The notes below the pieces were generated by a model that worked only from the letters and a program-made list of their open reading frames with translations, searched no databases and was not told where the DNA came from. This document shows, piece by piece, positions 54,246 through 63,635 of a stretch of 64,000 nt of DNA (positions are counted from its first letter, which is position 1; each line of letters opens with the position of its first letter). Position numbers and translations under genes: made by a program. This DNA is from Variovorax sp. PAMC26660 (GTDB lineage Bacteria; Pseudomonadota; Gammaproteobacteria; Burkholderiales; Burkholderiaceae_C). The stretch covers positions 62,001 through 126,000 of the forward strand of contig NZ_CP060295.1 of the NCBI RefSeq assembly GCF_014302995.1, written 5' to 3'.

Positions 54246-55397
54246 ATGCACACGCATCCACGCATCGCCATCGTCGGCGCGGGCCCCGGCGGACTCACGC
54301 TGGCGCGCCTCCTTCACATCGCCGACATTCCCACAACCGTGTTCGAGCGCGAAGAAGGTCCACTCGCGCGCCCGCAGGGCGGCACGCTCGACCTGCATGA
54401 AGACTCCGGGTTGCTGGCGCTGCAGCGCGCCGGGCTTTACGACGCGTTCCAGCGCATCGCACGCTACGACGACCAGGGCTCGCGGCTGCTGGACGTATCC
54501 GGCAGCCTGCTGTTCGAAGAGGCTGACAGCAGTGCCGGCAACCGTCCCGAAGTCGACCGCACCGCGCTGCGCGACATGCTGCTGGACTCGCTGCCGGCGC
54601 AGTGCGTGCAATGGGGTCGCGCACCGCGCGAAATGAAGCGGCGGGAGGACGGCTGCTGGCATCTCGCCTTCGCCGAAGGCGAAGCCGGCCCCTTCGACCT
54701 GGTCGTCGGCGCGGACGGCGCCTGGTCGTGCGTGCGGCCTCTTCTGTCGCCGTACAAGCCGCAGTACAGCGGCCTGACCTTCATCGAGTTCGGCATCGAC
54801 GACGTGGACGCGCGCCACCCGGCGCTCTCGCGGCTGGTCGGCCGGGGCAAGATGGGGGTCGAGGGCGGCGGCAAGGAAATCATCGCGCAGCGCAACGGCA
54901 ACGCGCACATCCGTGGCTACGCGATCTTTCGGGTGCCGATGGACTGGGCGGCCAAGCGCTTCGACCTCGCCTCCCCCGCCGCAGTGCGCAGCGCCCTGCT
55001 CGCAGAGTTTGCCGACTATGACGATTCGATCACCGATCTCTTGCGCGCCAGCAACGACCTGTTCGTGGCGCGCCCCATCCACGCGCTGCCTGTCGGCCAC
55101 TGCTGGACCAACCGGCGCGGGCTGACGTTGCTGGGTGACGCCGCGCATGTGATGTCGCCCTTCGGCGGCGAAGGCGTGAACGCCGCGATGCGCGATGCCG
55201 TCGAGCTGGCCGCGCTGCTTGTCGAAGAAAGCGACTGGGCAAGCGCCGTGGCCACTTACGAGACGCAGATGTTCGAGCGCGTGATCGAAGCTGCGGAGAG
55301 TTCGGCCGAGGCGGCGGCCGTCCAGATGTCGCACGTCGGCAAGGCGCTGACGCTGGAACATCTGCGGCAGCACAGCAGCAACAGCAGCGCTGCTTAG
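54246..55397 (+). CDS. FAD-dependent monooxygenase, TetX-like
   Basis: A 383-residue flavoprotein hydroxylase of group A: GxGxxG in RIAIVGAGPGGLTLARLLH, then RPQGGTLDLHEDSG, the DG motif VVGADGAWSCVR, and the GD motif LTLLGDAAHVMSPFGGEGVNAAM. The GGTLDLH and SPFGGEGVN stretches are characteristic of the TetX-like branch, which hydroxylates tetracyclines or related polycyclic compounds. The natural substrate here is unknown, and similarity alone does not show resistance. Divergent MarR control over twin operators fits an inducible detoxification enzyme. Confidence 0.87.
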   Translation: MHTHPRIAIVGAGPGGLTLARLLHIADIPTTVFEREEGPLARPQGGTLDLHEDSGLLALQRAGLYDAFQRIARYDDQGSRLLDVSGSLLFEEADSSAGNRPEVDRTALRDMLLDSLPAQCVQWGRAPREMKRREDGCWHLAFAEGEAGPFDLVVGADGAWSCVRPLLSPYKPQYSGLTFIEFGIDDVDARHPALSRLVGRGKMGVEGGGKEIIAQRNGNAHIRGYAIFRVPMDWAAKRFDLASPAAVRSALLAEFADYDDSITDLLRASNDLFVARPIHALPVGHCWTNRRGLTLLGDAAHVMSPFGGEGVNAAMRDAVELAALLVEESDWASAVATYETQMFERVIEAAESSAEAAAVQMSHVGKALTLEHLRQHSSNSSAA

Positions 55398-55446
55398 CGC
55401 CCTCGTCGTCCCGCGTTGGGTGTCTTCGATACCTATCGGTTTGACT

Positions 55447-55470
55447 TTATTTTAGATATATCTAAAATAA
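55447..55470. promoter_or_regulatory. Perfect 24-bp palindrome, likely NfeR operator
   Basis: TTATTTTAGATA and its exact reverse complement TATCTAAAATAA abut to form a perfect 24-bp AT-only-core palindrome 30 bases before the nfeR ATG. It stands out strongly in this GC-rich region and is the most likely site for autorepression by the PadR-type regulator. Binding is inferred. Confidence 0.75.
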
Positions 55471-55500
55471 TTCCGATACACATCAAGAAGGATACCCACC

Positions 55501-56088
55501 ATGAGACATTTCCATACCGACCATCACCACTGCCGCACCGCCCGCAGCGAGCATGAAGACGGCCTTTCCGGCGGGCGCGGACACCGTGGCGGGCGCGGCG
55601 GCGGCGGTCCTGGCGGCGGCGGACGCGTGTTCGGCCACGGCGGCCTGCGCTTCGTGCTGCTGCAGCTCATCGCCGACAAGCCGGCCCACGGCTACGAACT
55701 GATCAAGGCCATCGAAGACCGCCTCGGCGGCAGCTACGCGCCGAGCCCGGGCGTGGTCTACCCCACCCTCACGCTGCTCGAAGAACTCGGCTACCTGAGC
55801 GTGGAAACCGCCGACAACGGCGGGCGCAAGCGCTACAGCATCACGGCCAGCGGCCAGGAATTCCTGGCGGCCAATCGCGAAATGGCCGACGCGATGATGG
55901 CCCGCATGACCGGCGGCGTCGACGGTGCCGGCCCCCGTGGCGGCCGCCCGCCGCAGGTCACGCGCGCCATCGAGAACCTCAAGCTCGCGATGCGCATGCG
56001 CCTGTCCGGCACCGCGCTGACCGCGCAACAGGCCCACGACTTCGCGGCCGTGCTCGACAGCGCCGCCCAGCAGCTCGAAAAGATCTGA
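55501..56088 (+). CDS. nfeR: PadR family regulator NfeR (YqjI-like)
   Basis: A 195-residue PadR protein with an N-terminal His-rich, Cys-containing tail (HFHTDHHHC) and a Gly/Arg-rich linker (about 24-42). The PadR winged helix follows (GGLRFVLLQLIADKPAHGYELIKAIEDRLGGSYAPSPGVVYPTLTLLEELGYL). This is the layout of E. coli YqjI/NfeR, a nickel- and iron-responsive repressor of the ferric reductase gene yqjH/nfeF, which is the next gene here. The metal-binding tail is shorter and has fewer Cys than in E. coli. Confidence 0.85.
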   Translation: MRHFHTDHHHCRTARSEHEDGLSGGRGHRGGRGGGGPGGGGRVFGHGGLRFVLLQLIADKPAHGYELIKAIEDRLGGSYAPSPGVVYPTLTLLEELGYLSVETADNGGRKRYSITASGQEFLAANREMADAMMARMTGGVDGAGPRGGRPPQVTRAIENLKLAMRMRLSGTALTAQQAHDFAAVLDSAAQQLEKI

Positions 56089-56131
56089 GCCCCCCGAATC
56101 TCAACCCGCCCTGTAACCCAGGACTTCTGCA

Positions 56132-56971
56132 ATGACTGACTTCAGTACTTCATCTGCTTCCACCGCACCCGACCGCATGCCGCGCCGGGTGCGCCACGAC
56201 CTGCGCTTTCGCAAGCTCACGGTGAAAACCGTGCAGCGCGTGACACCGCACCTGATCCGCATCACGCTGACGGGCGACGACCTTGCGGGCTTCACCAGCC
56301 CCGGCTTCGACGACCACGCCAAGATCTTCTTTCCCGATGCCGCGACCGGCCAGTTGACGCTGCCGACCGCCGGCCCCGACGGCCCCGTGTGGCCCGCGAG
56401 CGGCCGCCCGACCATGCGCGACTACACGCCGCGCCACCACGACGCCAAGGCCGGCACGCTCGACATCGACTTCGCGCTGCACGACGCAGGCCCCGCCACG
56501 CAATGGGCCGAGCAGGCCAAGCCCGGCGACATCCTGGGCGTGGGCGGCCCGCGCGGCTCGTTCATCGTGCCGACCGAATTCGACTGGCACCTGCTGATCG
56601 GCGACGACACCGCCCTGCCCGCGATCTCGCGCCGACTGGCCGAACTGCCGGCCGGTGCGCGCGTGGTCGTGCTCGCGGAAGTCGACAGCGAAGCCGACCA
56701 GATTCCGTTCGACACACAGGCAGAACTCACGCTGCACTGGGTGCACCGCCGCGGCGCCGAGCCGGGCTTGAGCCCCGTGCTGGTCGATGCGCTGAAGGCG
56801 ATGAAGCTGCCGGCCGGCGACTTCCACGCATGGGTGGGTTGCGAATCGGCCATTGCCAAGGCCCTGCGCGCCCACCTCGTGGGCGAGCGCGGCGCCAATC
56901 CGAAGTGGACCCGGGCGTCGGGCTACTGGCGGCGCGGTGCAGCTGCAACGCACGACTCGCACGACGAGTGA
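56132..56971 (+). CDS. nfeF: Siderophore-interacting ferric reductase NfeF (YqjH-like)
   Basis: A 279-residue FAD-binding protein of the siderophore-interacting family: the N-terminal barrel with [11 protein letters not shown] (R-x-Y-T flavin motif), [31 protein letters not shown], and the C-terminal [17 protein letters not shown] and YWRRG. E. coli YqjH reduces ferric iron from siderophores using NADPH. It follows nfeR by 43 bases, so the palindrome upstream of nfeR probably governs both genes. A palindromic repeat follows the stop. Confidence 0.9.
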   Translation: MTDFSTSSASTAPDRMPRRVRHDLRFRKLTVKTVQRVTPHLIRITLTGDDLAGFTSPGFDDHAKIFFPDAATGQLTLPTAGPDGPVWPASGRPTMRDYTPRHHDAKAGTLDIDFALHDAGPATQWAEQAKPGDILGVGGPRGSFIVPTEFDWHLLIGDDTALPAISRRLAELPAGARVVVLAEVDSEADQIPFDTQAELTLHWVHRRGAEPGLSPVLVDALKAMKLPAGDFHAWVGCESAIAKALRAHLVGERGANPKWTRASGYWRRGAAATHDSHDE

Positions 56972-56980
56972 TTTGTCTTG

Positions 56981-57092
56981 CTCCTTCCCCCTCTGGGGGA
57001 AGGTTGGGATGGGGGCAGGCGGCGCTTGAAAAGCCGCTGACAGTGGAGACGCCGCCTGCCCCCACCCCGCCCGCCCCCAGAGGGGGAGGGAG
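56981..57092. repeat. Palindromic repeat element, copy B (about 112 bp)
   Basis: Inverted arms of about 43 bases (56981-57024 and 57050-57092) form a long hairpin between the convergent nfeF and emrB genes. Its reverse complement aligns with copy A (4095-4207) across both arms, sharing TGCCCCCATCCCAACC and the flanking pyrimidine/purine tracts; the loop differs. It could act as a bidirectional terminator here, though neither strand has a proper T-run. Confidence 0.85.
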
Positions 57093-57103
57093 AAACGCAA
57101 AAG

Positions 57104-58636
57104 TCAGTGCGGCACTTCGGCCGGCCCTGATGCCGCTGCATTGCGGCGCGGACTCTTGATCAACAGCAACAGCGGAATCGCCAGCAACGTGATCACCATC
57201 ATGATCGCGAAGTCGTCCAGGTAGCCGATCAGCGCGCCCTGCCGCGTGACCTCGGCATTGAGCAACGCCAGGCCCGTCAGCGTGTCGGGCTGCATCATCG
57301 GCGGCAGGTTGATCAGCCCCTGGTTGCCAGGCGCCACAGTCGCGGCAATCTGCGCATGCGCCTTGCTCGAGCCTTCGGTCAGCAGTGCCTGCACGATCGA
57401 GATGCCCACGCTGCTGCCGATGTTGCGCAGCAGGCTGAAGATCGGCGTGCCCTGGTTACGCAGGCGCGGCGCCAGGGTGGCGAAAGTTGCGGTCGACAAC
57501 GGCACGAAGGTGAAGCCGATGCCCAGCCCCTGAATGAAGCCCGACACAATGATCAGGCTGCTGTCCATCTGCAGCGTGAGCCGCGTCATCTGGTAGAGCG
57601 AAAAAGCCGTGAGGCCGAAGCCCACCGCCATGATGATGCGCACGTCCACCTTCTGCACCAGCCGCCCGACGATGATCATCGCGATCATCGTGCCGACCCC
57701 GCGCGGCGCCGTCACCTGACCGGTGTAGACCACCGGGTAGCCCATCAACCCCTGCAGGAAGTTGGGCAGCAGCGCCATCGTCGCGAACAGGATCATGCCG
57801 ACGATGAAGGCGAACAGCAGGCCGGTGACGAAGTTGCGGTCTTTCAGCAGGTCGCGGTCGAAGAACGACACGCCCTGCACCGTCCATGTGTGGACCACGA
57901 AGAAGCCGAAGGCCACGAGCGCGGCGGCGGCTTCGAGCTTGATCTCCCACGAGTCGAACCAGTCGAGCTGCTCGCCGCGGTCCAGAAAGAGCTGCAGCAT
58001 GCCGATGGCCAGGCTCAGCGTGACAAAGCCGAAGATATCGAGCTTCTCGCCCTGCGGCCGGCTTTCGGGCAGATAGCGCGCGATGCCCCAGAAGGCGAAG
58101 ATGCCCACCGGCAGGTTGATGAAGAACACCCAGCGCCAGTCGAAATTTTCAGTGAGCCAGCCGCCCAGCAACGGCCCAAGGATCGGCCCGACCATGATGC
58201 CGGCACCCCAGATCGCCATGGCCTGGCCGACCTTCTCGCGCGGGTTGATGTCCAGCAGCACCGCCTGCGACAGCGGCACCAGCGCCGCGCCGAAGATGCC
58301 TTGCAGCAACCGCGCAGCCACGATGCCGATAAGCGAGGTCGCCATGCCACACAGCGCCGAAGCCACCGTGAAGCCGATCACCGAAATGAGGAACACGCGC
58401 CGCCGTCCCCAGTGGCCGCACAGCCAGCCGGTCAGCGGCAGCGCAATGGCCGAGGCCACGATGTACGAGGTGAGCACCCAGGTGATCTGGTCCTGCGAGG
58501 CTTGCAGGCTGCCCTGCATGTGGGGCAAGGCGACGTTGGCGATCGTGGTGTCGAGCGCCTGCATGATGGTCGCCAGCATGATCGAGACGGTGATCATGCC
58601 GCGATGCGGCACCTTGGTTCCGGGCGCGACGCTCAT
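57104..58636 (-). CDS. emrB: DHA2 family MFS drug exporter (EmrB-like)
   Basis: A 510-residue transporter with 14 predicted membrane segments, the DHA2 type. ALDTTIANVALPHMQGSL in TM1, WVLTSYIVASAIALPLTGWLCGHWGRRRVFL (motif A) and GPILGPLLGGWLTENFDWRWVFFINLPVG (motif C region) are typical of EmrB. It exports hydrophobic compounds by proton antiport, normally with an EmrA adaptor and outer membrane channel; neither is in the window. Its ATG overlaps the marR stop by four bases, and that regulator probably controls it. Confidence 0.88.
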   Translation of the reverse strand: MSVAPGTKVPHRGMITVSIMLATIMQALDTTIANVALPHMQGSLQASQDQITWVLTSYIVASAIALPLTGWLCGHWGRRRVFLISVIGFTVASALCGMATSLIGIVAARLLQGIFGAALVPLSQAVLLDINPREKVGQAMAIWGAGIMVGPILGPLLGGWLTENFDWRWVFFINLPVGIFAFWGIARYLPESRPQGEKLDIFGFVTLSLAIGMLQLFLDRGEQLDWFDSWEIKLEAAAALVAFGFFVVHTWTVQGVSFFDRDLLKDRNFVTGLLFAFIVGMILFATMALLPNFLQGLMGYPVVYTGQVTAPRGVGTMIAMIIVGRLVQKVDVRIIMAVGFGLTAFSLYQMTRLTLQMDSSLIIVSGFIQGLGIGFTFVPLSTATFATLAPRLRNQGTPIFSLLRNIGSSVGISIVQALLTEGSSKAHAQIAATVAPGNQGLINLPPMMQPDTLTGLALLNAEVTRQGALIGYLDDFAIMMVITLLAIPLLLLIKSPRRNAAASGPAEVPH

Positions 58637-59100
58637 GCCTTTGGCTCCCCGCCCGAGGTGATTTCCATCAGGCTGCCGCGCACCTTGGTGAGCAGGCTCA
58701 GAAGTTGCGCGCGCTCGGGCTGCGACAGCACCGCCATCACGCGGGCATTGAGCCCGTCGCTGATGCTGAGCGCGCCATCAAGTGCCTTTTCAGCGCTGGG
58801 CTCCAGGTGAATCTTGTTGACGCGGCGGTCGGTGGCACTGGGCTCGCGGCGAATCCAGCCGGCTGCTGCCATGCGGTCGCACAGGCCGGCCACGGCCATC
58901 GGGGTCAGGTCCAGGCGCTGGGCCAGTTCAGCCTGCGACAGCGGCTCTTCGTCCCCATGCATGGCCAGTGCGCCAAGCAACCGGCATTGCGCGCTCGTCA
59001 GGCCGATGCGCTCGCGCGCCAGCCGATCGAATTCTTCGCCATAGAGCTTGCCCACGCTTTTGACGAGGAAGCCGAAGCGCTGCGTGAAGTCCCTTTTCAT
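58633..59100 (-). CDS. MarR family regulator upstream of emrB
   Basis: A 155-residue MarR protein with LTSAQCRLLGALAMHGDEEPLSQAELAQRLDLTPMAVAGLCDRMAAAGWIRREPSATDRRVNKIHLEPSAEKAL. It is the first gene of a two-gene unit with the EmrB-like exporter (ATGA overlap), the usual design for a drug-responsive repressor of its own efflux operon. The short AT-rich gap 59101-59152 must hold its promoter; no clean palindrome is obvious there. Confidence 0.88.
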   Translation of the reverse strand: MKRDFTQRFGFLVKSVGKLYGEEFDRLARERIGLTSAQCRLLGALAMHGDEEPLSQAELAQRLDLTPMAVAGLCDRMAAAGWIRREPSATDRRVNKIHLEPSAEKALDGALSISDGLNARVMAVLSQPERAQLLSLLTKVRGSLMEITSGGEPKA

Positions 59101-59152
59101 AAGGGACTAGACTATCTACATGTTTATTAGTTTGGAATGAGGATGTGCACCC

Positions 59153-60130
59153 TCAGAGCCAGCCGGCGCGCCTGAACCGGTAATAGAGATAGCCGCAGGT
59201 GGTGACGATCAGCCCCAGCGCCACCGCGTAGCCGTAGCGGAATTTCAGCTCCGGCATGTTCTCGAAATTCATGCCCCAGATGCCCGCGAAGGCGGTGCAC
59301 ACCGCGAAGATGCTGGCCCAGGCCGCCAGCCGCTTGGTGACTTCGCTTTCCTCGATGGTGACCATCGACAGGTTCACCTGGATCGCGGTGCCGATGGTGT
59401 CGCGCATGGCGTCGATCGAGCCGTTGATGCGCCCCAGGTGGTCGCCCACGTCGCGAAAGTATTCCTGCGAGCTCATGCAGATCTGCGGCACACGGCCGCC
59501 GTGCATCTTGCCAGCCGCCTCCAGCAGCGGCGCCACCGCGCGCTTGAGGATCATGCTGCGCCGCTTCAGGTCGTAGAGCTGCTTGATCTTGTCGCGCGCC
59601 GCGCCGCCCTGGCCGAAGATCTGCTGCTCGATGGATTCCAGCTCCACTTCCAGCGCGTCGATCACCGGGAAGTAGCGATCGACCACCGCGTCCATCAGCG
59701 CATACAGCACGAAGCCCGCGCCGTTGCGCAGCAACTCAGGCTCGCGCTCGCAACGCTCGCGCACGCCCAGGAAGCCCTGCTTGCTGCGGTTGCGCACCGA
59801 AAGCACGTAGTTGGCACCGACAAAAACGTCGACCTCGCCCACGTTCGTGCAGTGCTCACCCTCGGCCGAGGGCTCGACCATGTGCATGACGACGAAGAGC
59901 GAATCGCCGTATTCCTCCACCTTCGGGCGCTGATGGCCGTGGTGGGCGTCTTCGACTGCCAGCGGATGCAGGCCGAACTCGTGCTGCATCTCGGTCAGTT
60001 CCGCGTCAGAGGCATCGCTCAGCGCCACCCAGACGAAGCAGCCCGGACGGCTGATGTAGTCGCTGATGTCCTCGACCGAAATGTCGGCGAGCTTGGCGCC
60101 GTTTTCATACGCCACGCAGTTGATCAGCAT
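59153..60130 (-). CDS. corA: CorA family magnesium/cobalt transporter
   Basis: A 325-residue CorA protein: a cytoplasmic alpha/beta N-terminal domain, a long helical funnel (about 150-260, with RYFPVIDALEVELESIEQQIF) and two C-terminal membrane helices, the first ending in the signature GMN (IWGMNFENMPEL), which acts as selectivity filter. It admits Mg2+ and also Co2+ or Ni2+. The C-terminus is basic (RFRRAGWL). It follows the hypothetical gene at 60163 on the same strand after 32 bases. Confidence 0.94.
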   Translation of the reverse strand: MLINCVAYENGAKLADISVEDISDYISRPGCFVWVALSDASDAELTEMQHEFGLHPLAVEDAHHGHQRPKVEEYGDSLFVVMHMVEPSAEGEHCTNVGEVDVFVGANYVLSVRNRSKQGFLGVRERCEREPELLRNGAGFVLYALMDAVVDRYFPVIDALEVELESIEQQIFGQGGAARDKIKQLYDLKRRSMILKRAVAPLLEAAGKMHGGRVPQICMSSQEYFRDVGDHLGRINGSIDAMRDTIGTAIQVNLSMVTIEESEVTKRLAAWASIFAVCTAFAGIWGMNFENMPELKFRYGYAVALGLIVTTCGYLYYRFRRAGWL

Positions 60131-60162
60131 CGGTACCCTTTTATGTTCAATCTCGACGTCGA

Positions 60163-60807
60163 TCAGGTCGCCGTGCTGGAATTCGAAGTCGCCGCCAGTT
60201 GGGCGGTGGCGGCCAACGAGGCTTCGATGGTTTGCGTCTCGCTCCTGAGCAGGGCGAGCCCTTTTTCAGCCAGCGCGGAGTGGCTCGCAACATCGGCCCA
60301 CAGACTGGCCGCGGCTTCGGAGCATGTCAGCGATGCGAAGCGGATGCGGCCTTTCGCGAGATCGACGAAACGCGCCTCGCGCAACGGGTCGGCCCGGTCC
60401 CAGGCGCCACCGATGAGCACGCGCTTGCCGCGCTTGATACGGGGTTCGCGTTCCGCGAAGAAAGGCAGCTTCGCCGACACCCAACCCAGGATGCCGGTGC
60501 TGGCCGCGGTGTCGAAGGCGGAGGGGGCGGTGTGCGCTCTCGCAAACTCGCGCAAGGTGCCCAGGTTGTAGAGCACTGGGTCCTTGGGCCCCGCTGCGCC
60601 GCCTTCCACGGGTCGGATGACCGACGGGCCGTTGCCCGCGCGCCCTTCGGGCCGTTTCGATTTTCGCAGCTCCGCGAGCTGGGCTGGCGTGATGCAGAGA
60701 TACAGCGCGGCAAGCTCTGCGGGCAAGGTGGCGCTGTCGGGCAGCGCAGCCGCGTCCGCTTCAGGGCCTTTGAAATCATCCAGCTGGGCCATGGGCGCCT
60801 TTTTCAT
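60163..60807 (-). CDS. Hypothetical protein, possibly DNA-binding
   Basis: A 214-residue soluble protein. The segment TLPAELAALYLCITPAQLAELRKSKRPEG (about 27-55) resembles the short helix-turn-helix of phage-type excisionase-like proteins, followed by DPVLYNLGTLREFARAH. The rest (IKRGKRVLIGGAWDRADPLREARFVDLAKGRIRF) is unrecognised. The start at 60807 could instead be 60792, which has AAGG nine bases upstream. It is divergent from mutS and upstream of corA. No phage genes are nearby. Confidence 0.6.
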   Translation of the reverse strand: MKKAPMAQLDDFKGPEADAAALPDSATLPAELAALYLCITPAQLAELRKSKRPEGRAGNGPSVIRPVEGGAAGPKDPVLYNLGTLREFARAHTAPSAFDTAASTGILGWVSAKLPFFAEREPRIKRGKRVLIGGAWDRADPLREARFVDLAKGRIRFASLTCSEAAASLWADVASHSALAEKGLALLRSETQTIEASLAATAQLAATSNSSTAT

Positions 60808-60943
60808 TCTTCACGCGGGGGTTGCGCCGAGGGATTTTAGAGCGGTGGGTGCGGGCCCGGCCGGCGCCTTGCGGGTGTCCTATACAAGATAATCCGAGCC
60901 AAGGCTCGCTCGGATACCCCGACACAGACACAAGGCGAAATCA

Positions 60944-63607
60944 TTGAATTCGAAGGATAAATCGACGGCGTCCCCAGGCGGGGCAGAAGCAACGCTCGGG
61001 CACACGCCCATGATGGCCCAGTATTTAGGCCTGAAAGCGGACCATCCGAATACCCTGCTGTTCTACCGGATGGGCGACTTCTACGAGCTGTTCTGGGCCG
61101 ACGCCGAAAAGGCCGCCCGCCTGCTCGACATCACCCTCACCCAGCGCGGCCAGTCGGCCGGCCAGCCGGTGGTGATGTGCGGCGTGCCTTTCCACGCGGT
61201 CGACACCTACCTCGCGCGGCTCATCAAGCTGGGCGAATCGGTTGCCATCTGCGAGCAGGTGGGCGAGGTCGGCGCCAGTAAGGGCCCGGTCGAGCGCAAG
61301 GTGATGCGGGTGGTCACGCCCGGCACGCTGACCGACTCCGAACTGCTCAGCGACAAGAGCGAATCATTGCTGCTCGCGGTGCATGCGGGCACGCGCAATT
61401 TCTGCGGACTGGCATGGCTCAGCGTGACGGGCGCCGAACTGCGGCTGGCCGAGTGCCCGGCCGATGCGCTCGAAACCTGGATCGCGCGCATCGCGCCGAG
61501 CGAACTGCTCTACAGCGCAGAGGTCACGCCCGCCTTCGAGCAGCGCCTGAAGGCCGCGCGCACGGCCACGCCCTTCACGCTCTCGATCCGCCCCGCGTGG
61601 CAATTCGACGGCGGCCTGGGCGAGCGCAAGCTCAGCGAGCAGATGGGCAGCAACAGCCTTGCAGCCTGGAACGCCGAATCGCTCACCAACGCGCATGCCG
61701 CGGCCGCCGCGCTGCTGGGCTATGCCGAGCACACGCAGGGTCGCGCCCTCTCGCACGTGCAGCGCCTGTCGGTCGAGCGCGACGGCGACCTGATCGAGCT
61801 GCCGCCCACCACGCGCCGCAACCTCGAGCTGGTGCAGACGCTGCGCGGCGAAGACTCGCCGACGATGTTCTCGCTGCTCGACACCTGCATGACGGGCATG
61901 GGCAGCCGCCTTGTGAAGCGCTGGCTGCTGTCGCCCCGGCGCGATCGCACCGAGGCGCAGGCCCGGCTCGAAGCCATCGGAGCGCTGCAGTCCACGGTGC
62001 TGGGCGGCACGGCCGCGCCCTGGCGCACGCTGCGCGAACAACTGAAGAACACCAGCGACGTGGAGCGCATTGCCGCCCGCATCGCGCTGCGGCAGGTGCG
62101 CCCGCGCGAGCTGCTGGCGCTGCGCCTCGCGCTGTCGAAAGCGGAGCTGCTTGCGCCCCTTCTTCCCGCATCCGCCGCGCTTCTGGCGCAGATTGCACAG
62201 CGGCTCGCGCCGCCGCCGGGCTGCGCCGACCTGCTGGAGAGCGCGATCAAGCCCGACCCATCCGCGCTGGTGCGCGACGGCGGTGTGATCGCCACCGGCC
62301 ACGACGCAGAACTCGACGAGCTGCGCGCCATCAGCGACAACTGCGACGACTTCCTGCTCAAGCTCGAAGTCAGCGAGCGCGAGCGCACCGGCATCAGCAA
62401 CCTGCGCGTGCAATTCAACCGCGTGCACGGCTTCTACATCGAGGTGACGCAAAGCGCTCTCTCGAAAGTGCCCGACAACTACCGCCGCCGCCAGACGCTG
62501 AAGAACGCCGAGCGCTTCATCACGCCCGAACTCAAGACCTTCGAGGACAAGGCCCTGAGCGCGCAAGACCGCGCACTGGCCCGCGAGAAGTGGCTCTACG
62601 AGCAGTTGCTCGATGCGCTGCAGCCCTCGGTGCACGCACTCACGCAACTGGCCGGCGGCATTGCCGCGCTCGACGCGCTCTGCGCGCTGGCCGAACGCTC
62701 GCACACGCTGCACTGGCGTGCGCCCAGCTTCGTGTCACACCCCTGCATCGAAATTTCGCAGGGCCGCCACCCAGTGGTCGAAGCACGGTTGGCCGAAAAA
62801 TCATCGGGCGGCTTCATCGCCAACGACACGCAGCTCGGACCGCAACAGCGCATGCAGGTCATCACCGGCCCCAACATGGGCGGTAAGTCGACCTACATGC
62901 GGCAAGTGGCCATCATCGTGCTGCTGGCGTCCATCGGCTCGCACGTGCCGGCCGCAGCTTGCCGCCTCGGCCCGATCGACGCGATCCACACCCGCATCGG
63001 CGCGGCGGACGACCTGGCCAACGCGCAGTCGACCTTCATGCTGGAGATGACCGAGGCCGCGCAGATCCTGCACAGCGCCACCGCGCAGTCGCTGGTGCTG
63101 ATGGACGAAATCGGCCGTGGTACCAGCACCTTCGACGGGCTCGCGCTGGCCGCGGGCATCGCGGCCCAGCTGCACGACCGCAGCAAGGCCTTCACGCTGT
63201 TCGCCACCCACTACTTCGAGCTGACCGAGTTCCCGGCCACGCACCACGGTGCGGTGAACATGCATGTGAGCGCCACAGAAGCCGGCCGCGACATCGTGTT
63301 CCTGCACGAAATGCAGCCCGGCCCGGCCAGCAAGAGCTACGGTATCCAGGTCGCGCGGCTCGCGGGCATGCCGGCGGCGGTGGTCAACCACGCGCGGCAG
63401 GCGCTGGAGGCACTTGAATCGCAGCATGCGCAAACTCGTGCACAGGTGGACCTGTTTGCGCCCCCTCCGGTGGCCGAAACGCCATTGAGCAGCGCCGTAG
63501 AATCCGCGCTGGCCGCGCTAGACCCCGACACCATGAGCCCGCGCGAGGCCCTCGACGCGCTCTATGCCCTCCAAAAACTGAACACGCGTGAACGCAGTGC
63601 CGCCTGA
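60944..63607 (+). CDS. mutS: DNA mismatch repair protein MutS
   Basis: An 887-residue MutS starting at a TTG codon with AAGG upstream. The mismatch-recognition motif GDFYELF has F46 and E48 (equivalent to E. coli F36 and E38). Connector, lever and clamp domains follow, then the ATPase: Walker [11 protein letters not shown] (about 641-650), Walker B and signature [14 protein letters not shown] (about 720-733) and the ATHYFEL switch His. It binds mismatches as a dimer and recruits MutL. It is divergent from the hypothetical gene at 60163-60807. Confidence 0.97.
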   Translation: MNSKDKSTASPGGAEATLGHTPMMAQYLGLKADHPNTLLFYRMGDFYELFWADAEKAARLLDITLTQRGQSAGQPVVMCGVPFHAVDTYLARLIKLGESVAICEQVGEVGASKGPVERKVMRVVTPGTLTDSELLSDKSESLLLAVHAGTRNFCGLAWLSVTGAELRLAECPADALETWIARIAPSELLYSAEVTPAFEQRLKAARTATPFTLSIRPAWQFDGGLGERKLSEQMGSNSLAAWNAESLTNAHAAAAALLGYAEHTQGRALSHVQRLSVERDGDLIELPPTTRRNLELVQTLRGEDSPTMFSLLDTCMTGMGSRLVKRWLLSPRRDRTEAQARLEAIGALQSTVLGGTAAPWRTLREQLKNTSDVERIAARIALRQVRPRELLALRLALSKAELLAPLLPASAALLAQIAQRLAPPPGCADLLESAIKPDPSALVRDGGVIATGHDAELDELRAISDNCDDFLLKLEVSERERTGISNLRVQFNRVHGFYIEVTQSALSKVPDNYRRRQTLKNAERFITPELKTFEDKALSAQDRALAREKWLYEQLLDALQPSVHALTQLAGGIAALDALCALAERSHTLHWRAPSFVSHPCIEISQGRHPVVEARLAEKSSGGFIANDTQLGPQQRMQVITGPNMGGKSTYMRQVAIIVLLASIGSHVPAAACRLGPIDAIHTRIGAADDLANAQSTFMLEMTEAAQILHSATAQSLVLMDEIGRGTSTFDGLALAAGIAAQLHDRSKAFTLFATHYFELTEFPATHHGAVNMHVSATEAGRDIVFLHEMQPGPASKSYGIQVARLAGMPAAVVNHARQALEALESQHAQTRAQVDLFAPPPVAETPLSSAVESALAALDPDTMSPREALDALYALQKLNTRERSAA

Positions 63608-63635
63608 GCGGGCCTGATTCATGCGAGATGAACTC

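Noticed and set aside
59101..59152. MarR operator upstream of the emrB-linked regulator
   Set aside because: ACTA and TAGT segments are present, but the symmetry is too weak to support a site.
60163..60807. Phage excisionase or prophage remnant
   Set aside because: The short helix-turn-helix-like segment is suggestive, but no other phage gene or attachment repeat is near it.
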